Positions 19,779 through 29,723 of a DNA stretch of 64,000 bases are shown in pieces. How positions within the stretch are numbered: the stretch's first letter is position 1; each line of letters begins with the position of its first letter. The notes beneath the pieces were generated by a model. That model saw only the letters and a program-made list of their open reading frames with translations. It had not been told where the DNA came from and did not search any database. The translations under genes were made by a program, and so were the position numbers. Source of the DNA: Loktanella sp. IMCC34160 (lineage in GTDB: Bacteria; Pseudomonadota; Alphaproteobacteria; Rhodobacterales; Rhodobacteraceae); contig NZ_SELP01000003.1 in assembly GCF_004145845.1 (NCBI RefSeq), forward strand, positions 248,001 to 312,000, given 5' to 3'.

Positions 19779-20249
19779 ATGATCGCATTGAAAGACTGGA
19801 TCATTGATCTGCTGATCGCCGGTTATCCCTGGATCAAATCCCTGCACATCATCTCTGTCATTTCATGGATGGCGGGAATGTTCTACCTGCCGCGTCTGTT
19901 CGTCTATCACGCCGAACGGGCGACGGTTGGGTCAGAACTGGACCAGACCTTCCAGATCATGGAACAGAAATTGCTGCGGGTGATCATGAACCCGGCGATG
20001 ATCGCGACATGGATCTTTGGTCTTTGCCTTGTGTTCACACCGGGGATCGTGGACTGGTCTCAGCCTTGGCCCTGGGTCAAGGCCTTCGCCGTGATCGTGA
20101 TGACCTGGGCGCATCACTGGCTGGCCCTGCGGCGCAAGGAATTTGCCGCTGGCACCAACACCCGGACCGGCCGGACCTACCGCCTGATCAACGAAGTGCC
20201 GACACTGATGATGTTCCTGATCGTCTTCTCCGTCGTGGTGAAATACTGA
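19779..20249 (+). CDS. hemJ: Protoporphyrinogen oxidase HemJ
   Basis: A 156-residue membrane protein with about four helices. The conserved N-terminal block IKSLHIISVISWMAGMFYLPRLFVYH contains the histidines, and the HHWLALRRKEF loop the basic residues, typical of HemJ (UPF0093). HemJ oxidises protoporphyrinogen IX in the inner membrane in organisms lacking HemY or HemG. ATG 19779 follows an AGGGGG ribosome site. It is the first gene on the right-hand side of the probable origin. Confidence 0.92.
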   Translation: MIALKDWIIDLLIAGYPWIKSLHIISVISWMAGMFYLPRLFVYHAERATVGSELDQTFQIMEQKLLRVIMNPAMIATWIFGLCLVFTPGIVDWSQPWPWVKAFAVIVMTWAHHWLALRRKEFAAGTNTRTGRTYRLINEVPTLMMFLIVFSVVVKY

Positions 20250-20256
20250 CCCAAGA

Positions 20257-20285
20257 TTGACAGGGCTTGCGCGCCTGCCTATGTG
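20257..20285 (+). promoter_or_regulatory. Candidate sigma-70-type promoter for rho
   Basis: TTGACA at 20257-20262 and TATGTG at 20280-20285 with a 17-base spacer, directly after hemJ. A transcript from about 20292 would have a leader of roughly 80 bases before the rho start. Rho is autoregulated through its leader in other bacteria; no specific element is recognised here. Confidence 0.6.
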
Positions 20286-20369
20286 GGACGTGCCCTGCCG
20301 TCCGGTGGGGAGGATTCCATACCCATTTCCAGCATGATCAGCCCCCGAGGCTGTCAAAGGCCGTATTCC

Positions 20370-21644
20370 ATGTCCCAGCACCGTCTGAACCTCGCCGATC
20401 TGAAGGCCCAAAGCCCCAAGGATCTTTTGTCGCTCGCCGAAGAGTTGGAGATCGAGAACGCCTCGACCATGCGCAAGGGCGACATGATGTTCTCGATCTT
20501 GCGGGAACGCGCGGACGAGGATTGGATCATCGGCGGCGATGGGGTGCTCGAGGTGCTTCAGGACGGGTTCGGGTTCCTCCGCTCGCCGGAAGCCAACTAT
20601 CTTCCGGGCCCGGATGACATCTACGTCAGCCCCGAGATGATCAAGCAATACAGCCTGCGTACCGGCGACACGGTCGAAGGCGTGATCAAGGAACCCAACG
20701 ACAGCGAGCGTTATTTCGCGCTGGTCACAGTTGAATCGATCAACTTCGAAGACCCGGAAAAAGCCCGGCACAAGGTCGCCTTTGACAACCTGACCCCGCT
20801 TTATCCCGATGAGCGCCTGAAGATGGAGATCGAAGACGATCCGACCATCAAGGACCGCTCGGCCCGGATTATCGACCTTGTCGCGCCGATCGGCAAAGGC
20901 CAGCGATCGCTGATCGTGGCGCCGCCGCGTACCGGTAAGACCGTTCTGTTGCAGAACATCGCCCATTCGATCGCCCGGAACCATCCGGAATGCTATCTGA
21001 TCGTGCTGCTGATCGACGAACGCCCGGAAGAAGTGACCGACATGCAGCGGTCTGTCCGGGGCGAGGTCGTCTCCTCGACCTTCGATGAGCCCGCATCGCG
21101 CCATGTGGCTGTGTCCGAAATGGTCATCGAAAAGGCCAAGCGGCTGGTCGAACACAAGCGCGACGTGGTAATCCTGCTCGACTCCATCACGCGCCTTGGC
21201 CGGGCCTTCAACACCACCGTCCCGTCCTCGGGTAAGGTTTTGACCGGTGGTGTGGACGCCAACGCCCTGCAGCGGCCCAAGCGGTTCTTTGGTGCCGCCC
21301 GGAACATCGAAGAGGGCGGATCGCTGACCATCATCGCGACCGCGCTGATCGACACCGGCAGCCGCATGGACGAGGTGATCTTCGAAGAATTCAAGGGCAC
21401 CGGTAACTCTGAAATCGTTCTGGACCGCAAGGTCGCGGACAAGCGCGTCTTCCCGGCGATGGACATCCTCAAGTCCGGGACCCGGAAGGAAGACCTGCTT
21501 GTCGACAAGATCGACCTGCAGAAAACCTATGTCCTGCGCCGCATTCTGAACCCGATGGGCACCACCGATGCGATCGAATTCCTGATTTCCAAGCTGAAAC
21601 AGACCAAGACCAACTCGGACTTCTTCGATTCAATGAACACCTGA
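20370..21644 (+). CDS. rho: Transcription termination factor Rho
   Basis: A 424-residue Rho. The N-terminal [20 protein letters not shown], the cold-shock-like RNA-binding domain ([15 protein letters not shown]), Walker A APPRTGKT near residue 184, Walker [15 protein letters not shown] and the Q-loop/R-loop region are all present. ATG 20370 gives the family N-terminus; an in-frame extension to 20283 would overlap the promoter. It is a hexameric RNA helicase that ends transcription. The next gene starts 24 bases downstream. Confidence 0.97.
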   Translation: MSQHRLNLADLKAQSPKDLLSLAEELEIENASTMRKGDMMFSILRERADEDWIIGGDGVLEVLQDGFGFLRSPEANYLPGPDDIYVSPEMIKQYSLRTGDTVEGVIKEPNDSERYFALVTVESINFEDPEKARHKVAFDNLTPLYPDERLKMEIEDDPTIKDRSARIIDLVAPIGKGQRSLIVAPPRTGKTVLLQNIAHSIARNHPECYLIVLLIDERPEEVTDMQRSVRGEVVSSTFDEPASRHVAVSEMVIEKAKRLVEHKRDVVILLDSITRLGRAFNTTVPSSGKVLTGGVDANALQRPKRFFGAARNIEEGGSLTIIATALIDTGSRMDEVIFEEFKGTGNSEIVLDRKVADKRVFPAMDILKSGTRKEDLLVDKIDLQKTYVLRRILNPMGTTDAIEFLISKLKQTKTNSDFFDSMNT

Positions 21645-21668
21645 CCCGCGGGCCAAAGGGGGTTGGAC

Positions 21669-22943
21669 ATGGATACCATCTTTGCCCTGGCCTCTGCGCC
21701 GGGGAAAGCAGGCGTTGCGGTTCTGCGCGTGTCCGGGCCGGATGCGGTGTCCGGGGTCGGGCGTCTGGTGCGGGATTTGCCGGAACGGGGGCTTCGGACC
21801 GTTCGGGATTTCGACGACGAACCGGTTGATCAGGCGCTGGTCCTCACCTTCCCAAAGGGCCACAGCTTTACGGGCGAAGAGGTGGTCGAGCTGCATTTGC
21901 ACGGCAGCCCGGCGATCACCGGCCGCGTCTTGCACCTTCTGTCGGACCTTCCTGGGTTACGTCAGGCCGAGGCGGGGGAGTTCACCCGCCGCGCCCTTGA
22001 AAATGGGCGACTAGACCTTGCCCAGGTTGAAGGGCTCGCCGATCTGATCGAGGCCGAGACAGAGGCGCAGCGGCGGCAGGCGATGCGCGTTCTCTCTGGT
22101 GCCTTGGGTGACAAGGCCGAAAGTTGGCGAACACGGCTTATCCGCGCCGCCGCCCTGATCGAAGCGACCATTGACTTCGCTGACGAGGAGGTTCCCGTCG
22201 ATGTCTCGCCCGAAGTGCTGGACCTGATTGGCGCCGTTCAGGCCGAGATGCGGGCCGAGTCCGCCGGGGTCGCAGCGGCAGAGCGGGTTCGCGCCGGTTT
22301 CGAAGTGGCGATTGTCGGCGCGCCCAATGTCGGCAAATCCACCCTCCTGAATCGGCTGGCGGGGCGCGAAGCCGCGATCACCTCTGAAATCGCCGGAACC
22401 ACGCGTGATGTGATCGAGGTCAAGATGGACCTGCGTGGGCTTCCTGTGACGTTCCTTGATACCGCGGGCTTGCGGGCGTCGGACGACGTGGTTGAAAAGA
22501 TCGGCATCGACCGCGGGCTGGAACGGGCGCGGCTGGCCGACCTCCGCATCTATATGTTGGTGGACGGTGACCAACCACTACTTGATCTGGTCGATGGCGA
22601 CATTGCCATTCAGGCCCGGGCCGACGAACGGAATCTGGCGGACGGGCTATCCGCCAAGACCGGGCAGGGGGTCGAACGCCTGATCGATCAGGTCACGGAA
22701 ACCCTCTCGGGGCGGGTCGCCAATATCGGAATCGCCATGCGCGAACGGCATCGTATGGCAATGAACCGCGCCGCAGAGCACCTCGAGTCCGCTGAAAACC
22801 AGATCAGATCCGGGTCAGAAATGGCCGATCTGGTTGCCGAAGATCTGCGCAGCGCCGTCCGGGCGGTTGAATCTCTGGTCGGCAGGGTTGATGTAGAAGA
22901 TCTCTTGGACGAAATCTTTTCGAGCTTTTGCATCGGGAAGTAA
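21669..22943 (+). CDS. mnmE: tRNA modification GTPase MnmE
   Basis: A 424-residue MnmE: an N-terminal tetrahydrofolate-binding domain ([21 protein letters not shown]), a G domain with P-loop GAPNVGKS at about 217-224 and DTAGLR, and the C-terminal CIGK motif. With MnmG it installs cmnm5U at the wobble position of certain tRNAs. The start at 21669 sits 6 bases after a run of G. One oddity: the expected [NT]KxD guanine-specificity motif appears as ARAD before SAKTGQGV, so both usual first residues are replaced. Confidence 0.95.
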   Translation: MDTIFALASAPGKAGVAVLRVSGPDAVSGVGRLVRDLPERGLRTVRDFDDEPVDQALVLTFPKGHSFTGEEVVELHLHGSPAITGRVLHLLSDLPGLRQAEAGEFTRRALENGRLDLAQVEGLADLIEAETEAQRRQAMRVLSGALGDKAESWRTRLIRAAALIEATIDFADEEVPVDVSPEVLDLIGAVQAEMRAESAGVAAAERVRAGFEVAIVGAPNVGKSTLLNRLAGREAAITSEIAGTTRDVIEVKMDLRGLPVTFLDTAGLRASDDVVEKIGIDRGLERARLADLRIYMLVDGDQPLLDLVDGDIAIQARADERNLADGLSAKTGQGVERLIDQVTETLSGRVANIGIAMRERHRMAMNRAAEHLESAENQIRSGSEMADLVAEDLRSAVRAVESLVGRVDVEDLLDEIFSSFCIGK

Positions 22944-22946
22944 GGA

Positions 22947-24824
22947 GTGTTTCACGTGAAACATCGCGACTTCGACGTAATCGTGGTTGGCGGCGGACAT
23001 GCCGGAACCGAGGCCGCTCATGCCGCCGCCCGCACCGGCGCGCGCACAGCCGTTGTCACCCTGCGCCGTGACGGGATCGGGGTCATGTCCTGCAACCCCG
23101 CCATCGGCGGGTTGGGCAAGGGTCACCTCGTCCGCGAGATCGACGCGCTTGACGGCGTGATGGGTTTGGTCGCCGACCTTGCCGGGATTCAATTCAGGCT
23201 TTTGAACCGCAAGAAAGGGCCAGCCGTCCAAGGCCCGCGCGCTCAGGCCGACCGGGCGATCTACCGCCGGGAAATGCTGCGTCTGACCGAGACGCAAGAC
23301 AACCTCTCGATCGTCGAGGGCGAGGCAACTGACTTCATAATGGATGGCGACCGTGTCGCAGGCATTCAACTGGCGGACGGATCGGGCATATCGGCGGGGG
23401 CCGTCGTTCTGACCACCGGAACATTTTTGCGCGGGGTCATCCACATCGGTGACGTCTCCAGGCCGGGCGGGCGCATGGGCGAACAACCCTCCGTCGCCAT
23501 GGCGGACCGGCTCTATGGGTTCGGCCTGCCAATCGGGCGGCTGAAAACCGGAACGCCGCCGCGTCTTGACGGCAGAACCATCAATTGGGACGGGCTTGAA
23601 ATGCAGCCCGGTGACGACGATCCGGCGCTGTTTTCCTTCCTGTCCAAGGGGGTGTCCGCGCGCCAGATTTCCTGCGGCATCACCCACACCAACGGCACGA
23701 CCCATGACATCATCCGGGAAAACCTGTCCCGCTCGGCGATGTATGGTGGCCATATCGAGGGGGTCGGTCCGCGCTATTGCCCGTCGATCGAGGACAAGAT
23801 CGTGCGCTTTGCCGACAAGACATCGCACCAGATTTTCCTTGAACCTGAAGGGGTTGATGATCCGACGATCTATCCAAACGGCATTTCAACCTCGCTGCCC
23901 GTCGATGTGCAAGAGGCCTATGTCCGCTCGATCAAGGGGTTGGAACAGGTGGCGATTACCCAGCCGGGCTATGCCATCGAATACGATTATGTCGATCCGC
24001 GCGCGCTGACCCACACCCTGTCGTTGCGCGACGTGCCGGGCCTGTTTCTCGCCGGGCAGATCAACGGAACCACGGGATACGAAGAGGCCGCGGCGCAGGG
24101 CCTTGTTGCCGGGCTGAACGCCGCGCGGCTGGCCACGTCGCTTGATCCGATCGAATTCAGCCGAATCGACAGCTATATTGGCGTCATGGTGGATGATCTG
24201 GTCACGCGCGGGGTCTCGGAACCCTACCGCATGTTCACCTCGCGCGCCGAATTCCGCCTGTCCCTGCGCGCGGACAATGCGGACCAGCGACTCACCGAAA
24301 AGGGACGCGAGGCCGGTCTCGTCGGCACTCCCCGGTGGGAGGCATTCTCGGCCAAGCTCGATCAACTCAAGCAGGCCAGGGCGCAACTTTCCGATATCAC
24401 CCTTTCGGCCCGGCAGATTGCCGGGGCTGGGGCGAACCTGAACCCCGACGGCCCAAGCCGCTCCGCGCTCGACGCCCTGTCCCTGAACGATTTCGAGTTC
24501 GCGCATCTGACGTCCCTCGCGCCCGAAGCGGCTGATATTCCGGCGGAGATTGCGGAACAGGTAAAGCGCGACGCGCTTTACGCGCATTACATCGCCCGGC
24601 AGAACCGCGATATCGAAGTGCTGCGCAAGGACGAGGCCGTGCTTATCCCGGAAACCCTTGATTTCAAAGACATCTCGGGACTTTCGACAGAGTTGGCAAC
24701 CAAGCTGTCCAAGGTGCGGCCGTCCAATATGGCGCAGGCGGCGCGGATCGACGGGATGACGCCCGCGGCCCTGATGCTGGTTCTTTCGAAGATTCGGCAG
24801 ACCGAAAAGGCACGTTCGGCATGA
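22947..24824 (+). CDS. mnmG: tRNA uridine-5-carboxymethylaminomethyl modification enzyme MnmG (GidA)
   Basis: A protein of about 625 residues with the FAD-binding [15 protein letters not shown] near the N-terminus, the [14 protein letters not shown] block, and the C-terminal MnmE-binding region. It is the partner of MnmE in tRNA wobble-uridine modification. The annotated-style start is GTG 22947, giving MFHVKH, but the AGGAG at 22943-22947 overlaps that codon; in-frame GTG 22956 has an 8-base spacing and may be the true start. Either way the start lies on a parS palindrome. It ends with an ATGA overlap into rsmG. Confidence 0.96.
   Translation: MFHVKHRDFDVIVVGGGHAGTEAAHAAARTGARTAVVTLRRDGIGVMSCNPAIGGLGKGHLVREIDALDGVMGLVADLAGIQFRLLNRKKGPAVQGPRAQADRAIYRREMLRLTETQDNLSIVEGEATDFIMDGDRVAGIQLADGSGISAGAVVLTTGTFLRGVIHIGDVSRPGGRMGEQPSVAMADRLYGFGLPIGRLKTGTPPRLDGRTINWDGLEMQPGDDDPALFSFLSKGVSARQISCGITHTNGTTHDIIRENLSRSAMYGGHIEGVGPRYCPSIEDKIVRFADKTSHQIFLEPEGVDDPTIYPNGISTSLPVDVQEAYVRSIKGLEQVAITQPGYAIEYDYVDPRALTHTLSLRDVPGLFLAGQINGTTGYEEAAAQGLVAGLNAARLATSLDPIEFSRIDSYIGVMVDDLVTRGVSEPYRMFTSRAEFRLSLRADNADQRLTEKGREAGLVGTPRWEAFSAKLDQLKQARAQLSDITLSARQIAGAGANLNPDGPSRSALDALSLNDFEFAHLTSLAPEAADIPAEIAEQVKRDALYAHYIARQNRDIEVLRKDEAVLIPETLDFKDISGLSTELATKLSKVRPSNMAQAARIDGMTPAALMLVLSKIRQTEKARSA
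22948..22963. promoter_or_regulatory. parS site 1 (ParB-binding centromere)
   Basis: A perfect 16-base palindrome TGTTTCACGTGAAACA, identical to the consensus parS bound by chromosomal ParB. It is about 3.2 kb from the probable origin and covers the first codons of mnmG. parA and parB are encoded 2.5 kb downstream. Confidence 0.95.
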
Positions 24825-25444
24825 CCTCGGTCGCAACCGGGGCAGGGGATGTTTCACGTGAAACATATGACCGGCTCAAGGCCTTTGAGGGGTTGGTGGC
24901 AAAGTGGTCGCCCCGGATCAATCTGGTCTCGAAATCCGATCTTTCGGATATCTGGGGGCGGCATATCCTCGATTCGCTCCAGCTCGTTCCGCTTGTGCCA
25001 GGAGCGCCCCAAAGTTGGGTGGATCTTGGGTCCGGTGGCGGGTTTCCGGGTATCGTCATTGCCATCGTGGCGCGAGACCATTGGCCGGATTTGACCACGA
25101 CCCTAATCGAAAGCGACCAGCGCAAGGCGACCTTCCTGCGCACGGCGATCCGCGAGCTGGATCTTGCGGCCACTGTCCGGACCGAACGGATTGAAGAGGC
25201 GCCACCGCAGGCCGCGGATGTGCTGACCGCGCGTGCACTTGCCGCGCTCGACGGTCTTTTTGCCTATGCAGAACAACACCTTGCCCCCGATGGCGTTGCA
25301 ATCTTTCCAAAAGGGCGCCGCGCTGACGAGGAAATCGCGCAGGCCCGGGAAAATTGGACCTTTGATCTTCAGGAAACGCAAAGTATCACCGACCCCGAGG
25401 CAAGAATCCTAACCGTCAGGAATATCAAACGTGCCAGACCTTAG
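24821..25444 (+). CDS. rsmG: 16S rRNA (guanine-527-N7) methyltransferase RsmG (GidB)
   Basis: A 207-residue Rossmann methyltransferase with the SAM motif [11 protein letters not shown] near residue 67, the [10 protein letters not shown] block that binds RNA, and [10 protein letters not shown]. It methylates G527 of 16S rRNA; loss gives low-level streptomycin resistance in other bacteria. The N-terminal residues DVSRET are encoded by the second parS palindrome. It overlaps mnmG by ATGA and parA by 14 bases. Confidence 0.96.
   Translation: MTSVATGAGDVSRETYDRLKAFEGLVAKWSPRINLVSKSDLSDIWGRHILDSLQLVPLVPGAPQSWVDLGSGGGFPGIVIAIVARDHWPDLTTTLIESDQRKATFLRTAIRELDLAATVRTERIEEAPPQAADVLTARALAALDGLFAYAEQHLAPDGVAIFPKGRRADEEIAQARENWTFDLQETQSITDPEARILTVRNIKRARP
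24850..24865. promoter_or_regulatory. parS site 2 (ParB-binding centromere), inside rsmG
   Basis: A second perfect copy of TGTTTCACGTGAAACA, 1902 bases from the first, within codons 10-15 of rsmG, where it encodes VSRET. Two identical sites flanking mnmG upstream of parAB make a compact partition locus. Confidence 0.95.
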
Positions 25445-26231
25445 CCGCGTCAGCGCTCCGAAAATCATTGCCATCGCCAATCAAAAAGGTGGCGTGGGCA
25501 AGACGACAACGGCGGTGAATCTGGCTGCGGCGCTTGCGGAATCGGGGCAGCGCGTCCTGTTGATCGACCTTGATCCGCAGGGGAACGCATCGACCGGGCT
25601 TGGCATCGAACGCGACCAGCGCGATTACACCACCTATGACCTGATGGCCGGAGACGCGCCGGTTTTTGACGTGGTCAAGGAGACCGGCTTCGAAAACCTG
25701 CTGATCGTTCCGGCGAATACCGACCTCAGCTCCGCCGATATCGAGCTGATTTCGAACGAAAAACGCAGCTTCCTGCTACATGACGCGTTGCGCCAATCCG
25801 CGATGGACGCCTTCGCGCTTGACTACATATTGATAGACTGTCCGCCCAGCCTCAACATATTGACAGTCAATGCCATGGTCGCTGCCCATTCCGTACTGGT
25901 GCCGCTGCAAAGTGAATTCTACGCGCTGGAAGGTCTGTCGCAGCTGATGCTGACCCTGCGCGAGGTCCGCCAGACCGCGAACCCGAACCTTCGGATCGAA
26001 GGCATCGTCCTGACCATGTATGACAAGCGCAATAACCTGTCCCAGCAGGTCGAGGCGGATGCACGCGACAACCTGGAAGGGCTGGTTTTCGAAACCATGA
26101 TCCCCCGGAACGTCCGGCTGAGCGAGGCGCCGTCTTTCGCCATGCCGATCCTGCAATACGATCCGGCCTCGAAGGGAAGCGAAGCCTATCGCGCCCTTGC
26201 GGCCGAGTTGATTCAAAGAGAAACCGCTTAG
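25431..26231 (+). CDS. parA: Chromosome partitioning ATPase ParA (Soj)
   Basis: A 266-residue deviant Walker-type ATPase: KGGVGKTT at residues 19-26 with its signature lysine, Walker A' VLLIDLDPQGN, and DCPPSLNILT. It forms the nucleoid gradient that moves ParB-parS complexes. It starts with GTG 25431 inside the end of rsmG and is followed 13 bases later by parB. Confidence 0.96.
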   Translation: MPDLSRVSAPKIIAIANQKGGVGKTTTAVNLAAALAESGQRVLLIDLDPQGNASTGLGIERDQRDYTTYDLMAGDAPVFDVVKETGFENLLIVPANTDLSSADIELISNEKRSFLLHDALRQSAMDAFALDYILIDCPPSLNILTVNAMVAAHSVLVPLQSEFYALEGLSQLMLTLREVRQTANPNLRIEGIVLTMYDKRNNLSQQVEADARDNLEGLVFETMIPRNVRLSEAPSFAMPILQYDPASKGSEAYRALAAELIQRETA

Positions 26232-26244
26232 GAAAGGACATCCG

Positions 26245-27138
26245 ATGGCCGAGAAAACGAACCGGAATCGCGGCCTTGGGCGCGGTCTGTCCGCGCTGAT
26301 GTCCGATGTGACCGCCACCAACGATGCCAACCCGGCCGCCCCCGCGAAGCCCGACCAGATGGTGCCGGTCGACCGGATCCGGCCAAACCCGGACCAGCCC
26401 CGACGCAGCTTCAATCAGGACGCGCTGGAAGAATTGGCCGCGTCGATCCGCGAAAAGGGCGTGATCCAGCCGTTGATCGTGCGGACGGACCCGAAAGATC
26501 CCGCCCTGTTCGAAATCGTCGCGGGCGAGCGCCGTTGGCGCGCGTCACAGATCGCCAAACGGCATGAAGTCCCTGTAATCGTTCGGGAATTCACCGACTC
26601 TGAGGTTCTGGAAGTCGCCATTGTCGAAAACATCCAGCGCGCCGACCTGAACCCGATTGACGAGGCCGCGGGCTATCGCCAGTTGATTGACCGGTTTGGC
26701 CACACGCAGGAACAACTTGCCTCGGCCCTTGGCAAAAGCCGCAGCCATATCACCAATCTGATGCGCCTTCTGACGCTGCCGCAGGCCGTTCAGACCCATG
26801 TCGTCGAAGGCCGGATGAGCGCCGGCCACGCCCGAGCGCTGATCGGGCGGGACGATGCAGAGGCGCTGGCGCGGAAGGTGATCGCCGAAGGCCTGTCGGT
26901 GCGCGAGGTCGAAAAGTTGGTCAAGGCGCCAACACCGAAGCGCCCCGCGCAAAACCGGTCCAGCGGACCAGCCCGCAAAGATCCCGATACGATCCAGATC
27001 GAAAAGGAGCTTGGCGCGACGCTGAAGATGGATGTCAGCATCGACCACGCCGAAGGGCAGGAAAGCGGCAAGCTGACGCTACGATATAAGTCATTGGAAC
27101 AATTGGACGATCTGCTTCGGCTTTTGTCCGGGGGCTAG
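26245..27138 (+). CDS. parB: Chromosome partitioning protein ParB (Spo0J)
   Basis: A 297-residue ParB: an N-terminal ParA-interacting stretch (RGLGRGLSALMSDV), the CTP-binding ParB/Srx domain with box II GERRWRAS near residue 93, the helix-turn-helix LASALGKSRSHITNLMRLL, and a C-terminal dimerisation domain after a basic linker. It binds the two parS sites upstream and spreads as a CTP-dependent clamp. Its TAG stop is interleaved with the stop of convergent hemW (CTAG, 27135-27138). Confidence 0.96.
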   Translation: MAEKTNRNRGLGRGLSALMSDVTATNDANPAAPAKPDQMVPVDRIRPNPDQPRRSFNQDALEELAASIREKGVIQPLIVRTDPKDPALFEIVAGERRWRASQIAKRHEVPVIVREFTDSEVLEVAIVENIQRADLNPIDEAAGYRQLIDRFGHTQEQLASALGKSRSHITNLMRLLTLPQAVQTHVVEGRMSAGHARALIGRDDAEALARKVIAEGLSVREVEKLVKAPTPKRPAQNRSSGPARKDPDTIQIEKELGATLKMDVSIDHAEGQESGKLTLRYKSLEQLDDLLRLLSGG

Positions 27139-28292
27139 TCCGACAACAACTCTCGCAGGACCGCATTCAGCACGGGCCGCCCCGCATCGGTGGTCTGAAG
27201 GTGTCCGTGGCGTTGTTCGAGCAATCCCATGTCGGTGAGGGCGGCAATGCGCGGCGCAAACCGATCGCCCGAAAGGGCGGAAAGCCGGTCCAGCGACACC
27301 CCATCGGTCAGGCGCAGCCCCATCAGCAGGAACTCGGTCGCTTCATCCGGGCGGTCCAGCCCTTCGTCGGGCAGGGCGCCGGTTCCGGTCTTTTCAACGC
27401 GGTCCAGCCAGGCGCCGGGGGCAAGCGGGGTTGTCGTGGCAAAGCGCCGCCCGCCGAATGTCAGCCGCCCGTGCGCCCCGGGGCCAATTCCGGCGTAATC
27501 CCCATAGCGCCAATAGATCAGGTTATGGATCGATTCAGACCCGGGTTTGGCGTGATTAGAGACTTCGTAGGCCGGGAATCCCATCTCGCCACAGATGTCC
27601 TGCGTCGCCTCGTACATATCGGCGGCAAGATCGTCATCGGGCAGGTTCCGCAGCTTTCCGGCGGCATATCTGTCGCCAAAGGCTGTGCCTTCCTCGATGG
27701 TCAGTTGATACAGCGACAGGTGATCGACGGCTTTTGACAACGCCTCGCGCAGCTCCGCCTGCCACGCGTCCAGCGTTTGCCCCTGACGGGCATAGATCAG
27801 GTCGAAACTCACCCGGTCAAAGGCACCTCTGGCGATGTCGAAGGCCCGATAGGCCTCTTTGACCGTATGAAGACGGCCAAGGGCGCGCAGATCCGGATCA
27901 TTCAACGCCTGAATGCCCATCGACACCCGGTTGACCCCCGCGTCGCGATATCCGGTAAAGCGCCCCGCCTCGACCGAGGTCGGGTTCGCCTCCAGCGTGA
28001 TCTCGATACTGTTGGTCGTCGGCCATGTCGCGCGGACCCGATCCAGGATCGCGCCGACGATCTCGGGTTCCATCAAACTGGGCGTGCCGCCGCCAAAGAA
28101 GACCGATCGCAGAACGCGGCCCGGGGTCAGCGCGCCGACCCTGTCAATCTCGGTCAGATAGGCCGCGGCCCAGCGTTTCTGGTCGATGCTGGCCGCGACA
28201 TGACTGTTGAAGTCGCAGTAAGGGCATTTCGACTGGCAAAACGGCCAGTGGATATAGAGGCCAAAGCCCCCGTTTTCCCAATCCTCAGGCAA
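27135..28292 (-). CDS. hemW: Radical SAM haem chaperone HemW (HemN-like)
   Basis: A 385-residue radical SAM protein with the cluster motif CQSKCPYC (C19, C23, C26) and the GGGTPSLM block. The HemN-like fold, together with the lack of the longer N-terminal extension of true HemN, indicates HemW, which handles haem rather than oxidising coproporphyrinogen. The start is TTG 28292; an in-frame stop lies four codons upstream and no better start precedes the 4Fe-4S motif. It overlaps rdgB by 8 bases. Confidence 0.92.
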   Translation of the reverse strand: MPEDWENGGFGLYIHWPFCQSKCPYCDFNSHVAASIDQKRWAAAYLTEIDRVGALTPGRVLRSVFFGGGTPSLMEPEIVGAILDRVRATWPTTNSIEITLEANPTSVEAGRFTGYRDAGVNRVSMGIQALNDPDLRALGRLHTVKEAYRAFDIARGAFDRVSFDLIYARQGQTLDAWQAELREALSKAVDHLSLYQLTIEEGTAFGDRYAAGKLRNLPDDDLAADMYEATQDICGEMGFPAYEVSNHAKPGSESIHNLIYWRYGDYAGIGPGAHGRLTFGGRRFATTTPLAPGAWLDRVEKTGTGALPDEGLDRPDEATEFLLMGLRLTDGVSLDRLSALSGDRFAPRIAALTDMGLLEQRHGHLQTTDAGRPVLNAVLRELLSD

Positions 28293-28896
28293 AACAGCCC
28301 TTTACCAGCTTGGAAAAGGCGTCGGCCCGGTGACTGATCCGGTTCTTTTCCCAGCGGTCCATTTCGCCAAAGGTCTGGTCATAGCCGTCGGGTTGAAAGA
28401 TCGGGTCATAGCCGTGCCCCTGATCGCCCCGCATCGGCCAGACGATCCGGCCCGGCATCGCGCCTTCGAACACCTCTTCATGTCCGTCCGGCCAGACCAG
28501 CACAAGCGTGCAACAGAACCGGGCGCGGCGGGGTTCGGGGGCGTTCACCGCCTCCAGCTCGGTCCAGGTGCGGGTCATCGCCATGGTGAAATCACGGCCG
28601 TTCGGCGTTTCCGCCCAATCGGCGGTATAGACACCGGGCGCATTGCCCAGCGCCTCTACTTCGATCCCGGAATCATCGGCCAGCGCGGGCAGGCCGGTGG
28701 CCTTCATCGCCGCGCGGGCCTTGATCCGGGCATTTCCGACAAAAGTGGTTTCGGTTTCTTCCGGTTCGGGCAGCCCGTGATCGGCGTTCGACGAGACCTT
28801 GACGCCATAGGGCGCAAGAAGATCGGCGATCTCCTCCAGCTTGCCGCGATTATGCGTCGCGATCAGCAGTTCGGGCGCGTCGAACCGGCGGGTCAT
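28285..28896 (-). CDS. rdgB: XTP/dITP pyrophosphatase RdgB (Ham1)
   Basis: A 203-residue Ham1-family protein with the substrate loop [10 protein letters not shown] near the N-terminus, [13 protein letters not shown] and the C-terminal [10 protein letters not shown]. It removes inosine and xanthosine triphosphates from the nucleotide pool. It overlaps rph by ATGA and hemW by 8 bases, making a rph-rdgB-hemW operon. Confidence 0.96.
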   Translation of the reverse strand: MTRRFDAPELLIATHNRGKLEEIADLLAPYGVKVSSNADHGLPEPEETETTFVGNARIKARAAMKATGLPALADDSGIEVEALGNAPGVYTADWAETPNGRDFTMAMTRTWTELEAVNAPEPRRARFCCTLVLVWPDGHEEVFEGAMPGRIVWPMRGDQGHGYDPIFQPDGYDQTFGEMDRWEKNRISHRADAFSKLVKGCFA

Positions 28897-29603
28897 TTCG
28901 CCGCCGCCAGCTGGGCCGCCGCCAATTGTTCGCCGCCGGAGATCGCAAGATCCATCAGCGCGTCCATCTGCTCGCGGCTGAAGGTCGCGCCTTCTGCGGA
29001 CATCTGCACCTCGATCAGCTTGCCACCGGTCATGACAAAATTGCCGTCGACCCCGGCTTCACTGTCCTCGGGATAGTCCAGATCCATCACCGCCTGTCCC
29101 GCATAGATACCGCAGGAAATGGCCGAGACCGGATCGCCCAGCGGGTCGGTGGTGATCGCACCCGCCTTCATCAGCTTATTCACTGCAAGGCGCAGCGCGA
29201 CCCAACCGCCGGTGATCGAGGCGCAGCGGGTGCCGCCATCGGCCTGGATCACATCGCAATCGACAACAATCTGGCGCTCGCCCAGGGCAACGCGGTCCAC
29301 CCCGGCCCGTAGCGACCGGCCGATCAGCCGCTGAATTTCTTGGGTCCGGCCGGATTGCTTGCCAGCCGCGGCCTCGCGCCGGTTGCGGGTGGTGGTGGCG
29401 CGGGGCAGCATCCCGTATTCCGCCGTGACCCAGCCAAGGCCCGAATTGCGCATGAACGGCGGTACTTTTTCATCCACGCTGGCCGTGCACAGCACATGGG
29501 TATCGCCCATACGGATCAGGCAAGACCCCTCAGCGTGCTTTGTCACGTCGATTTCGATCGACACGGGGCGCATTTCATCAATTTTCCGGCCAGACGGGCG
29601 CAT
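28893..29603 (-). CDS. rph: Ribonuclease PH
   Basis: A 236-residue phosphorolytic exoribonuclease: N-terminal [17 protein letters not shown], the [20 protein letters not shown] segment that contacts RNA and phosphate, and the SAISCGIY block. It trims 3' ends of tRNA precursors. ATG 29603 is chosen because it gives the universal RPSGR start. It diverges from hrcA with 120 bases between. Confidence 0.96.
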   Translation of the reverse strand: MRPSGRKIDEMRPVSIEIDVTKHAEGSCLIRMGDTHVLCTASVDEKVPPFMRNSGLGWVTAEYGMLPRATTTRNRREAAAGKQSGRTQEIQRLIGRSLRAGVDRVALGERQIVVDCDVIQADGGTRCASITGGWVALRLAVNKLMKAGAITTDPLGDPVSAISCGIYAGQAVMDLDYPEDSEAGVDGNFVMTGGKLIEVQMSAEGATFSREQMDALMDLAISGGEQLAAAQLAAAK

Positions 29604-29665
29604 ATTCGGTCTCCTGTTCCTATATTCGGGGGGATACGCCGCGCGGACCCGAAATCCAACCCCGA

Positions 29666-29693
29666 TTGACGTTCCGGGACCCACGGTTTTAAT
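29666..29693 (+). promoter_or_regulatory. Candidate sigma-70-type promoter for hrcA-grpE
   Basis: TTGACG at 29666-29671 and TTTAAT at 29688-29693 with a 16-base spacer, about 30 bases before hrcA. I found no CIRCE-type inverted repeat in this gap, so HrcA autoregulation is not evident here. Confidence 0.6.
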
Positions 29694-29723
29694 TGGCGCG
29701 CCTTAGTCAGGGACATTGATACG

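Noticed and set aside
27135-27138. Frameshift or truncation at the ends of parB and hemW because the genes overlap.
   Set aside because: Both proteins are full length; the overlap is only interleaved stop codons, repeated at other gene pairs.
29604-29723. Search for a CIRCE operator before hrcA.
   Set aside because: No TTAGCACTC-N9-GAGTGCTAA-like inverted repeat is present in the gap; only a sigma-70-type promoter match was seen.
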